Below, in pieces: positions 39,301 through 46,400 of a stretch of DNA of 53,324 bases. The position numbers were made by a program, and so were the translations under genes. The notes below the pieces were generated by a model. The model had not been told where the DNA came from. It ran no database searches and worked only from the letters and a program-made list of their open reading frames with translations. Numbering within the stretch: the stretch's first letter is position 1; every line of letters starts with the position of its first letter. Source of the DNA: Bacteroidota bacterium (lineage in GTDB: Bacteria; Bacteroidota; Bacteroidia; 2-12-FULL-35-15); assembly GCA_021323165.1 (NCBI GenBank), contig JAJTCJ010000032.1, positions 1 to 53,324 on the forward strand. The letters run 5' to 3'.

Positions 39301-40369
39301 GAACGTAGGAGCTAATTCATATACTGTTGTTATCACAGATGCCAACGGATGTCTTGATTCACAAACTGTTTTTATAACAGAACCACCGGTTCTTTCGATC
39401 AGCAATGTAACAACGAACCCAAGCTGTAATACAATTTCTGATGGAGCAGTGAACGTAACTGTAACAGGCGGAACACAACCTTATTCTTTTGTTTGGAGCG
39501 GAGGCTCTACAGCTGTTACTGAAGATTTAACAGGCTTGAGCTCCGGTTCTTTCACCGTGAATGTAACTGATGGAAACGGCTGTACAGTAGTTGACTCAAC
39601 AGTTTTAATTCCTGTTCAAACAATAAATGTTTTTGCAGGAAACGATACTACCTTCTGCGAAAGCGGCCAGCTGACATTAACAGCACTTAGTGCAACAGCA
39701 ATTACTTATGAGTGGTTTGCGCTTCCTTCAAATACTCTTATTGATTCTGTTTCATCAATTACATTTACTCCTTCGTCAGGGATAACAAGTTATTATGTCC
39801 AGGTTAATAATGGAACAGGCTGCAGTAACGCAGATACGATCACGATTAGTTCTAATCCTGTTCCGTTCGCAAATGCGGGAAGTGATGTAACGATCATTAC
39901 CGGCTCAAACACAGTTATTGGGGGAAGTCCGACAGGCACATCAGGTGCATCCGTTTTATGGAGTCCTTTGCCTGGATTAGATAATGCAACAAGCTCCAAC
40001 CCGGTTGCAGCACCTTCCACAACTACTACTTACACTGTTGTTGTGACAACACCTGAAGGATGTTCTGCAAGCGATTCTGTAATAATAACAGTATTACCTA
40101 CAATCGTGATCCCTGATGGTATATCACCGAATGCTGATGGGGATAATGATGAATGGATAATTGATGGAATTGAGCTGTTCCCTAACTGTAATGTTGAGGT
40201 GTATAACAGATGGGGTGAATTATTATTCCAGTCACCTGGTTACAAAGAAAAATGGAAAGGAACATTTAAAGGGAAAGATCTGCCGGTGGGAACATACTAT
40301 TATATAATTGATCTGAAAGATCCTTTATTCCCTGACGCTTATACCGGACCAATTACTATTTTAAGATAA
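30344..40369 (+). CDS. Giant SprB-repeat T9SS type B surface protein, 5' end apparently missing
   Basis: The frame is open from the codon after TGA at 30341, and codons 30344-30418 already read as family sequence (WNDPSHWAAVSGGAGGASVP). The first usable start is GTG at 30419, giving 3316 residues. No signal peptide is present, although the product should be secreted. Region 30344-30960 looks like a beta-helical N-terminal domain. About 36 SprB repeats of ~80 residues follow to 39620, with one Ig-like unit between repeats 29 and 30 and another near 39620-39850. The C-terminus is a type B sorting domain (DGISPNADGDNDEW, YNRWGELLFQS, LPVGTYYYIIDL). A PorP/SprF gene follows after 49 bases. It is a candidate adhesin that either lost its 5' end or was misassembled there. 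Confidence 0.8.
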   Translation, partial: WNDPSHWAAVSGGAGGASVPLSLDNVFFDYNSVGDAALSISINGTAKCKDLIFSGELGTTVLNGPINAHLEIFGSLAFSEYFHNQFLGEITFKSTGSASIDFKTAMPKGNIRFAGAGHSIWNLNSDLILSFNSKIIIEQGRLNANHKNIQAFGIQWSGTASKILDISGSKMVVAQMPDETGTANSLVIKNNTFVYPRSSGGSRTVDSVQTAVVAPLCNTSSDGSITVTVFSSTSTGPFVITWTGGCCSGGCTGNPLLGICNGSYLLTVTDQSDGEQLQQFVQVIAPNPIGANFVKVRPTCFGDCNGSMTANVVVGSGTAPYTYSWNTVPPQLTPTASNLCAGTYILTVRDANNCTQNFTQILTQPAVVAANASGTNLTCNGVCNGTATSAATGGNAPFNYTYSWTSSVASFTPQSSQSISGLCAGTYSVTVRDDQMCSGTGTTIITEPPPLVITPASTNISCNGACDGTAGVGTVTGGVPPYTYTWNPATVFGPNLTNLCPGTYSVVVADQNGCTQTASFTITEPAPFTVAVTGVNENCFGGNTGSVTATVAGGTGPFDYAWTPGTTTLNSALTTNTLSSQFAGTYDVTVTDANGCTATGSFTITEPPLLVANAVETNITCFGLCNGSVTSTPTGGTPPYSYAWTPNSPPLTGQGTSTITNLCPNTYSVTVTDFLGCTSTQVVTITQPPQITLSVTKTDVQCNGACDGTASATVGGGTPGYTFLWAPGNPTGQGTANVTGLCPGTYTVTVSDANLCTRTQTITITQPNVLNATLTATSLLCNADCSTTITSTVSGGTPGYTFSWAPGGQTTPSITNQCAGTYTLTVTDANGCTRVVTIVVSQPTPLVIIPSSTNVTCAGLCTGSATVIAGGGTPAYSYSWAPTAQTTASISSLCAGTYTVTVEDANSCTMTSTVTITEPTLLLSNPSVVSDPLCSGNCNGSVTGAPSGGTPPYTTNWLPGAYAGEPGLTITGLCAGTYTLVTTDANSCSSNQSVTITQPPPLSAPITGSTSSCNVCNGTATVSPTGGTPPYTFVWSDPSAQTTAVATGLCPNVTYTVTITDANGCTASGSVTISQTIQITITTSNTTLSCFGACDGIATANAAGGANPYTFLWLTVPGGVQVPGGTGQTVTGLCAGTYEVIVSDANGCLNRDSITFTNPPDITVTSSQNNASCGGVCDGTATINALGGTGAYTYSWNTSPVQNTQNATGLCAGSYTGTVTDAMGCSDSVVVTITEQMIVVDNPIISDANCLQSDGSITVAPTGGNGTYSYFWGPGVITGQGTATATNLPTGNYTLTITTGSCTYNFNYLISNINGPTLSMVHTDVTCNGDCNGTATVTASGGAGGFVYDWSPANPSGDGTPAVTALCGGITYSLSVTDAAGCITLDTVTIIDPAPVSPNPVVVNESCGGSCNGSITLNPSGGVGPYAFLWTGGGQTTPSLTGLCAGAYTVTVTDANGCDSTLVINITSPPLLTVAVTPTNVQCANACNGEALAVASGGSGGGYTYVWPNLPPSNILAQVVNLCPGPQIVIVTDGNNCTATDTVDIIEPPLLTTTTSQVNSSCNASCDGIAVVTAAGGTPGYNYTWTGAAGIPDNDTASALCPASYNVTVTDANGCTSSPLPIVITDPAGISPGVTFTNPLCNGSATGTATSNATGGTLPYTYDWNPGTPPGDGSASVTGLVAGPYSLTITDAMGCSNTQNFTLINPSILNANPSSTSPLCVNSCNGSATATPIGGTAGGYSFSWSPGGAITQTATGLCPNVYTVIVADINGCRDTASIAVVNPAGIDVAVSSTPSSCGVCDGTISLTPLTGIPSYSYLWSPAPTIGQGTANASSVCADLYNVTVTDGNGCDSTFAIALSDAGGVTSEIVTENDATCNGLCNGSGSLIPVGGTPPFIYEWTDSVPTMNDSAFNLCAGVYFVEIIDSNSCVHFSQVNINEPAPIQTAAAITNAVCSNVCTGVISLTTSGGTGAYNYLWAPGNPVGQGTSTITGLCPGTYTVTITDINSCTLTSTFTIIQSTPLTAAIGATNISCSSVCSGVASVNVLTGTAPYLFQWNDPSGQVNDTATSLCAGSYTVSITDSMGCIITLDTTITATPAVNANAAITNAACGLCDGSAILAPTGGTAPYSYLWSNGDTGTSSSNLCAGLYSVNITDASGCTNNYSIPVSNTGGPTSVTITSTNITCGGSCNGSVTGATPVGGTAPYSYLWLGAGGQTTPTISGLCSGVHYLEVTDSNNCSVIDSVTITQPTPINANQLITAATCGVSNGAVTLSPSGGTGSYTYVWSNGLPATASQSGLAAGVYSVQISDGAGCMINVVITINNQNAPSLTTSVTNVTCEGLCNGTATVIATGGAAPYQYTWNDVLTQITPTADSLCAGAYAVEVEGTDGCIAVTNVIITEPSAISFSAANTINPLCGGDSTGMITVIPSGGTLPYTYNWMPGNTTGDTLFNVPANTYVVTLTDGNGCLDSQTVVITEPTPLVISNTFTSPTCNNAINGTIDITISGGALPYTFAWIGSTATTEDLTGLAPGIYIVNVTDANGCTIADTIDLLPVQSITVFAGNDTTFCQNTSVTLNAVSATAVSYQWFEVSGPLLGTSSSLTLTPPIGISSYYVIVDNGSGCQDNDTITINSPSAISINAVITNAACNMCDGLAILAPTGGTPPYTYLWSNGDAGTTATNLCAGLYNVNLTDSAGCSTTFAVPVSNTSGPTSLAFTSTNIGCNGGTTGAVTSVTPTGGIAPYSYFWITGQQTTQTLSGLDAGVYFVQVTDSSGCSIVDSVTITEVLPIQTNPVITAPGCGVSNGAITLNPTGGTGPYSYVWSGGLPASASQTNLGAGIYTVTITDNGTGCSLPVVIPLSSQNAPALTMSSTNLSCNGICNGTATVVATGTAAPYSFVWNDPASQNTATATGLCEGTYAVTATGTNGCIAAGMITLTEPPAIDFSVASTSEPLCNGDANGMITVIPSGGTLPYTYNWSPVGGTGDTLVNVGANSYTVVITDANGCLDSQTVFITEPPVLSISNVTTNPSCNTISDGAVNVTVTGGTQPYSFVWSGGSTAVTEDLTGLSSGSFTVNVTDGNGCTVVDSTVLIPVQTINVFAGNDTTFCESGQLTLTALSATAITYEWFALPSNTLIDSVSSITFTPSSGITSYYVQVNNGTGCSNADTITISSNPVPFANAGSDVTIITGSNTVIGGSPTGTSGASVLWSPLPGLDNATSSNPVAAPSTTTTYTVVVTTPEGCSASDSVIITVLPTIVIPDGISPNADGDNDEWIIDGIELFPNCNVEVYNRWGELLFQSPGYKEKWKGTFKGKDLPVGTYYYIIDLKDPLFPDAYTGPITILR
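30970..39620 (+). repeat. Tandem SprB-type repeat array (about 36 units)
   Basis: Units of ~78-85 residues share TNxxCNGxCNGTAT..GG..PYTYxW, GLCAGTYTVTVTD and NGCTxxxxxTITEP. Most units carry three or four Cys. Unit starts recur about every 240 bases from near 30970. Confidence 0.88.
36630..39855 (+). repeat. Higher-order duplication of six SprB units plus one Ig-like unit
   Basis: Six consecutive SprB units and the Ig-like unit beginning VFAGNDTTFC at ~36630-38235 are repeated in the same order at ~38240-39855. Marker pairs are ITNAACGLCDG / ITNAACNMCDG, ITAATCGVSNGAV / ITAPGCGVSNGAI, DSTGMITVIPSGGTLPYTYN / DANGMITVIPSGGTLPYTYN, and FAGNDTTFCQN / FAGNDTTFCES. Confidence 0.85.
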
Positions 40370-40418
40370 TTAAATTCAACCCTGAACCTTTGAAAGAGGA
40401 TCAGAAAAAAATAAAAAA

Positions 40419-41345
40419 GTGAAGAAACTACTGGCCATAATTATTTTCGTTGCAGCTCTTGCTGAGCTACGTGCCCAGCAATTGCCGCATTACAGCAATT
40501 ACATGCTGAACAATTATCCAATGAATCCTGCTGTTGGCGGAAGCAATTCTTATTTTGAAGGATTGTCTAATAATCGCTATCAATGGATCGGGATCACTGA
40601 TGCACCGCGTACTTATATGCTAAGCGTAAATGGTCCCACCCGTAATAAAAAAATGGGTCTTGGTGGTTTATTGTTTACTGATATAGTTGGACCTACACGA
40701 AGAACAGGCCTTTATCTTTCGTATGCCTATCATATAAAAGTGGCAGAGAAAGTAAGAGTATCTCTTGGTATTTCTGCCGGAATATTACAGTTCATGGTGG
40801 ACGGATCCAAAATAACATTGCATGACCCTAAGGATAATGTGATCAGTGGCGGAGTAGAGCAGACTATAATTCCTGATTTCGGAGCGGGGATATATGTTTA
40901 TTCAACAGATAAAAAATGGTATGTAGGAGCAAGCGTTCCTCAGATCATGCAGAGTCGTGTGAAATTTTATGATTACACCTATACAGGATTAAGTCGTCTT
41001 GCTACTCATTATTATGTAACCGGTGGTTATAAATTTGACCTAGGTGCAAATTTCAAGATCGAACCTTCTGCTTGTGTTAAATATGTGGCACCGGCTCCTG
41101 TTCAGTTTGACCTTGGGCTTCGTGCGATATATAAAGAAAAGATTTGGATCGGTGGTGCGTATCGTCATCTTGATGCAGTTTCTGCAATGGTAGGTTTTGT
41201 TATGCAGGAGAATATTACATTTGCTTACGCATATGATTTTACGATGACCAATATTAAAAAGTACAGCACTGGTACTCATGAATTAATGATAGGTATTAAG
41301 TTTCATAAAGCAGCTGAAAGCAGCAGCAAAGCAAAAATTCAATAA
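40419..41345 (+). CDS. PorP/SprF-family T9SS outer-membrane protein
   Basis: 308 residues from GTG at 40419. The signal peptide is KKLLAIIIFVAALAELRAQ, then QLPHYSNYMLNNYPMNPAVGGSN, the standard PorP/SprF N-terminus. It runs through GLGGLLFTDIVGPTRRTGLYLSYAYH and ends FAYAYDFTMTNIKKYSTGTHELMIGIKF, as the family does. SprF is needed to export or attach SprB in Flavobacterium. The gene is 49 bases downstream of the giant SprB-repeat gene, so it is likely its dedicated partner. There is no C-terminal extension, unlike the PorP-SPOR fusion at 3682-5277. A terminator follows. Confidence 0.94.
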   Translation: MKKLLAIIIFVAALAELRAQQLPHYSNYMLNNYPMNPAVGGSNSYFEGLSNNRYQWIGITDAPRTYMLSVNGPTRNKKMGLGGLLFTDIVGPTRRTGLYLSYAYHIKVAEKVRVSLGISAGILQFMVDGSKITLHDPKDNVISGGVEQTIIPDFGAGIYVYSTDKKWYVGASVPQIMQSRVKFYDYTYTGLSRLATHYYVTGGYKFDLGANFKIEPSACVKYVAPAPVQFDLGLRAIYKEKIWIGGAYRHLDAVSAMVGFVMQENITFAYAYDFTMTNIKKYSTGTHELMIGIKFHKAAESSSKAKIQ

Positions 41346-41369
41346 GTCGTTTAAATGAAATGATCTAAT

Positions 41370-41399
41370 GAAGCCCTTTGAAAGAAGGGCTTCTGTTTT
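41370..41399 (+). terminator. Rho-independent terminator after the giant gene/PorP unit
   Basis: GAAGCCCTT (41370-41378) pairs perfectly with AAGGGCTTC (41385-41393) across a 6-base loop, followed by TGTTTTA. It ends the SprB-repeat/PorP transcription unit. Confidence 0.85.
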
Positions 41400-41475
41400 A
41401 CTTCAAGTTTAGTATTATATTTTATTTTTTGTTAGAACAAGAACAGGTTCACACAAGCCTGAAAACGTTAAGCTG

Positions 41476-42384
41476 ATGAAACAATTAATTACAATTTCAT
41501 TTATTATTTTAAGTTCTGTATCTTCTTTTTCGCAACCCTTTGCAGATGTGCTGAGTGCTAATTATCAAACCTTCGGTTCAACACATGATAGTGTACCAGG
41601 ACAAAAAAACAGAACAGATGATTATTTCCTGAACTTCTTTCTTCCAAAAGTTTTTAAGAATGGAAATACTTTATTGATAAGGTTAAATGGGGAAACAATA
41701 AACTCCACTATTTACCCGGATTCAGCTTATTCCTATAGACTTTCAAGCATAGCACTACCGGTTGGATTTAAGTTTTTATCCAAAAATAAAAAGTGGGAAA
41801 CAATTGTAATCGCAGTTCCAAAAATTGCTTCTGATTTCAGAGATAAAACAGATGGTTACGACTGGCAATTTGGTGGAATATTCCTTGAGCAATTTCTTGC
41901 AAAAGAAAATTTGAAAATAAAATTAGGATTGTATTACAACAGGGAAGCATTCGGTAATTTCTTTATGCCACTTGTTGGTGTTGATTGGAAAATAAACAAA
42001 CGCCTGAAATTGTATGGTGTTATTCCTTCTAATTATCGTTTTGAAATAAATATCATTAAGGACAGATTATATGCCGGGCTGTGTTATAAAGCAGCTACAC
42101 GGTCATTCAGATTATCACAGAAAAATAATTATGATTATGTTCGTTATGATGAGCAGCAGATAAAATTATTCATTGATTGTTTTGCATATAAAAAACTACT
42201 GGTATTTTTTGATGCCGGATATTCAATAGGAACAAATCCATTGCAATACACTTTTAACACTTCAAGACTCACTGATGTAAACCCGGTCTATACAAGTTTG
42301 AAAAGCTATCCGGTATTTAATATTGGAATTGCTTATCGCGTAAGGCTTGATCTCACTGAGAAAACACCAGATGTAACAAACTGA
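41476..42384 (+). CDS. DUF6268-like outer-membrane beta-barrel protein
   Basis: 302 residues, ATG start. The signal peptide is MKQLITISFIILSSVSSFSQ. The mature protein alternates hydrophobic and polar residues in short strands (LKIKLGLYYNREAFGNFFMPLVGVDWKIN, RLKLYGVIPSNYRFEINII, YAGLCYKAATRSFRL), as in DUF6268 barrels, and its final strand ends FNIGIAYRVRLDL. I recall DUF6268 only by likeness, so the assignment is moderate. Role unknown. It is after a terminator and so starts a new unit; the lipoprotein gene follows after 68 bases. Confidence 0.75.
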   Translation: MKQLITISFIILSSVSSFSQPFADVLSANYQTFGSTHDSVPGQKNRTDDYFLNFFLPKVFKNGNTLLIRLNGETINSTIYPDSAYSYRLSSIALPVGFKFLSKNKKWETIVIAVPKIASDFRDKTDGYDWQFGGIFLEQFLAKENLKIKLGLYYNREAFGNFFMPLVGVDWKINKRLKLYGVIPSNYRFEINIIKDRLYAGLCYKAATRSFRLSQKNNYDYVRYDEQQIKLFIDCFAYKKLLVFFDAGYSIGTNPLQYTFNTSRLTDVNPVYTSLKSYPVFNIGIAYRVRLDLTEKTPDVTN

Positions 42385-42452
42385 TACTTCAGGAAAAAGT
42401 TTTACCCTGATAAAATCCGTATATTAGCAAGACCACTGCAATACTCCTTATC

Positions 42453-43283
42453 ATGAACCACACTCTATTAAACAAGATCCACAATAAAGGATCGTACTTT
42501 TTCTTCGTAGCTATAATGCTTTATGCATGCGGTTCAGAAACCACAAATACTTTACCTCCGGTAACCGATACCGCAGTCGTTATTCAGGAATCATCCTCTG
42601 AAGAAGGTTATTATAATATTCCTCCTCCGATACAACAAGTACAATTACTTCAGCAGGCAGGAGCATCTTATGATAGAAATATTTTGAATCCCCTGGAAAA
42701 TATCAGTAAATATGCTGTGACAAACAGTAAGGCATTAAACCTTGGAGTGTATGGCGCAGATCTGAGTTATGCTGCAGTGTTCAATCAGCCACAGGATGTT
42801 ATTCTTTACCTTAATGCTTCTCAGCGCTTAGCGGGTGAGCTGAATATAAAAGGAGATTTTAATACAGATATAATGAAAAGGCTGGAAAAGGACGGAGGCA
42901 ATAAAGATTCATTATTAAAAATTGTTTCAGATGTATACCGCAAGTCGAATGCTTCACTTAAAGAAAATGATCAGAGCCATCTTTCTGCTCTTGTTGTTGC
43001 AGGCAGTTTTATAGAAGCCATGTATATTGCCACCCAGGTTGCAAAGAATGTAAAAGATAAAGAGGCGATCTATGCAAGAATCAGCGAATTTAAGGGTACT
43101 TTGAACAATCTTGTAGGTCTTATAACAACTGCATACGATAGCGATTTTTCAAATATACTTTCTGATCTGAGAGGTTTGAAGAACATCTATGAGGAATCAC
43201 CGGATGGAAAATTAAGTGAAGAACAAATGCAGAAAATAACGAAACATATTAAGGCTATCCGAATTAGAATCACAAATTCTTAA
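42453..43283 (+). CDS. Putative lipoprotein of unknown function
   Basis: 276 residues, ATG start. A hydrophobic stretch (15-25, YFFFVAIMLYA) ends in a lipobox-like L23-Y-A-C26-GSE, so the mature protein is probably lipid-anchored. Residues ~28-60 are Thr/Glu/Pro-rich. The rest is mainly helical, with ENISKYAVTNSKALNLGVYGADLSYAAVFNQ as a well-ordered segment and SALVVAGSFIEAMYIATQVAK later. I recognise the general type as a conserved Bacteroidota lipoprotein but no function. It stands between the DUF6268 barrel and the giant Ig-repeat protein. Confidence 0.75.
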   Translation: MNHTLLNKIHNKGSYFFFVAIMLYACGSETTNTLPPVTDTAVVIQESSSEEGYYNIPPPIQQVQLLQQAGASYDRNILNPLENISKYAVTNSKALNLGVYGADLSYAAVFNQPQDVILYLNASQRLAGELNIKGDFNTDIMKRLEKDGGNKDSLLKIVSDVYRKSNASLKENDQSHLSALVVAGSFIEAMYIATQVAKNVKDKEAIYARISEFKGTLNNLVGLITTAYDSDFSNILSDLRGLKNIYEESPDGKLSEEQMQKITKHIKAIRIRITNS

Positions 43284-43494
43284 ATATGATAAAATAGTAA
43301 TCACCTATTCTTCCCGGACCATCTCCAAAAAAATTTATAATAATGCCCGGACTTTTTCTATAGTTTCCGCTTTTTTGGGTGTGAAATTATTTTCCCAACT
43401 CCTTCGCTAACATCGGGTTTTGCCCCTATATCCATTGCCTTGAAACAGGCCGGAATTCAGGCATAATTTCTTATAGAAGTTTCCTTGCAATCAG
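43284..43494. other. Intergenic region before the giant Ig-repeat gene
   Basis: No gene, clear TAnnTTTG box or strong hairpin is seen in these 211 bases. A promoter for the giant gene is expected here but I cannot point to it. Confidence 0.45.
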
Positions 43495-46400
43495 ATGAAT
43501 ATGAGGAAAAAATTTTACTTGATTTTTCTTTATCTGTTCATCAATTTATGCATTCAAGCTCAGCAAACCTGGTTATGGGCCAAAGATGCTGTTTCAGGTT
43601 CTTTAGAAGCGGGCAACGATGTAGCTGTCGACTCTTTGGGTAATGCATATGTTGGTGGTAATTTCAGAGATGATATAAGCGCAGCTTATGGAAGCAGTTT
43701 CTCTACGCGTTATGGCGGGCAGGACGGTTTTGTCGCGAAATATTCCTCCACTGGTACTCTTATTTGGGCCTTCAAGCTGGGCAGTTCCGGAACGGATGAT
43801 GTTACAGGAATAGCTGCGGATGCCGCAGGCAATTTTTATATAACAGGTAGCTTTCAGAATGTAGCCCAGTTCAAAGGTGTTGCTACATCAGCCAGCATTT
43901 CACTTACTTCGGCAGGAGGGACAGACGCGTTTCTTGCTAAGTATAATTCCTTAGGTGAACTCCAGTGGGTAAAACAAGGGACAAATAATAACAATGCTTA
44001 TGCGTATAAGGTTTCACTGCATTCTTCAAAAATATTTGTTTCTGGTTATTTTGATGGTAACGCAAATTTTAGTTTTGCCGGTAGTAATTCTCTTACAAGT
44101 GTAGGTGGTTTTGATGCTTTCTTTTCTGTGCATGACCTTTCCGGGAATTGCTTAATGATCAAAAAAGTTGGAGGCACTGCTCATGATTACGGACATGACA
44201 TTACAGCGGATGATAATAACTTTTACAGTATCGGGACGTATTTCAGCACATCAGTAAGTTTTTATCGCGACAATACCATTATCGATTCGACTCAAACCAA
44301 TCTTTCCTCCGGTGAGTCAGATGTGTTTTATTCTGCATATTCCCTCGCTACCGGAAATTTGCTTTGGGAAGAAAGAATTGGAAGTCCATCCGGAAGCTTT
44401 GATGATGAAGGATTAGGAATAACACAAAGCGGCAACTATATTTATTTGACCGGAGGAGCAGGGCCAAGCACGATATTTCCCGGAGTTGGAACCATTTCCG
44501 GAACAATAGGCGAGAGTATATTTTTATCACAAGCATTAAAAAGTAACGGACAAAACCTCTGGGCAAAGATCGAAAGCGATGGCGGAAGTTCAACACCCGG
44601 CCATGGATACGATATCAAAATAAAAAATGATAAGATATGGATCTGCGGAGAATTTTATTCTACTACCAATTTCAGCGGAACTTCAATCATATCCGGTGGT
44701 GCTGAAGATATTTTTGTTGCATCGTATAAAACTGATGGAACATTAAGATATGTTAAAAGAGCCGGTGAATCCGGGGCTGACAAAGCTTATGGGCTTGCCA
44801 TTCACGGTGGAGGGAGCGTATATATTTCGGGACTTGTAGGTGGTTCTGCGGTTTTTGATGCGATAACATTTAATGCTACCAACGGTCAGAATATTGGCGT
44901 AGCAAAACTGGGATGCAACAATGGAGGCGGAACTATCAGCGGTACAACGACAATTACTTCTGGTCAAAGTGCAAACCTCACATTTAATTTTTCCGGCACT
45001 TCTCCTTTTGATTATACCTACTCGGACGGTACTTCAAATTACAGCGGCAGTACATCATCTTCAAGCGTAACAGTTTCTGTTTCACCTGCTGCAACAACAA
45101 CTTATTCTTTAGTTGCTTTAACATCCGGAACTTATTGTGATGCTTTACAATCGAATCTAACAGGAAGCGCTGTCATTACGGTTAACCAGGTGATCAATAA
45201 TAACGTGATTGCTGCAAATCAAACGATATGTCCGGGTCAGATGCCATCATCATTAACAGGAACATTACCATCGGGAGGCAGCGGTTTTTATACCTATGTA
45301 TGGCAGCAGAGTACTGATAGTATAAGCTGGATCACAGCAACAGGTTTAAACGGTTTACAAAATTACAGTCCCGGTTTCCTTAGTAATAAAACCTATTACA
45401 GAAGAGTCGTGAGCGCGGGTTCTGTAACATCAATCAGTAATGTTGTTAGTATTTCGATGTCTGTTATTTCAAATAATTCTATTGCAAGTAGTCAGAGCTT
45501 ATGTATCGGACAGATCCCTAATCAGCTTACCGGTACTTTTCCTTCAGGTGGAACAGGCACTTTCAGTTATTCATGGGAACAAAGCCAGGACAATAGTTTA
45601 TGGCTTCCTGGTTTAGGAACCAATACATCACAGAATTACAGTCCACCGGCTCTTTCAGTTGTAACTTATTATAGAAGAATTGTAAGTTCCGGGACTTGTG
45701 CATCAAATACAAGTAATATTGTTGTTATAACTATTCCTGATGCCATCGCAAATAATATCATCAGTTCAAATCAGAGTATATGTTCCGGACAAACTGCAAG
45801 TCTTCTCAATGGCACAACCCCAACAGGCGGAAACACAGCATATACTTATTTATGGCAGCAAAGTGCAGATAGTTTAGTGTGGTCGAATGCTTCGGGAATA
45901 AATAACCTTATCAATTATAATCCGGGAGCTCCTGCTGCCATACTTTATTTTCGGAGACAGGTTTCTTCAGGTCCTTGTGCGCCAAGTTTCAGCAATGCTG
46001 TTAAAATAAATGTACTGCCGCTTATCACTAACAATAATATATCAGCAGATCAGACGATATGTTCCGGACAAACACCGGCACTTTTAAATGGAACGTTACC
46101 TGGCGGAGGTAATTTCTCATTCTCATATTCATGGGAACAGAGCGCAGATAGTATTACCTGGACTGCAGCTCCGGGTTCAAACACGGTACAAAATTACATT
46201 CCGGCAGCCTTAACATCAACAACCTATTTTAAAAGAAAAGCGAATTCCGGATCCTGTGCTTCAGAAAGTAATATTGTTAAGATCATTGTTTTGCCTCTGG
46301 TTTCAAATAATATTATTAGTTCAGGTCAAACGATCTGTTCGGGGCAGACTCCAGCTTTACTGAATGGCTCAACACCTACAGGGGGAAATATGGCTTATGT

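Noticed and set aside
32443..39793. Minus-strand open frames across the SprB array
   Set aside because: They are antisense shadows of a strongly coding plus-strand repeat; their codons follow the repeat period and show no signal peptide or domain.
42385..42452. TCAGG...CCTGA hairpin between the barrel and lipoprotein genes
   Set aside because: A five-pair stem with a 12-base loop and no T run is too weak to call a terminator.
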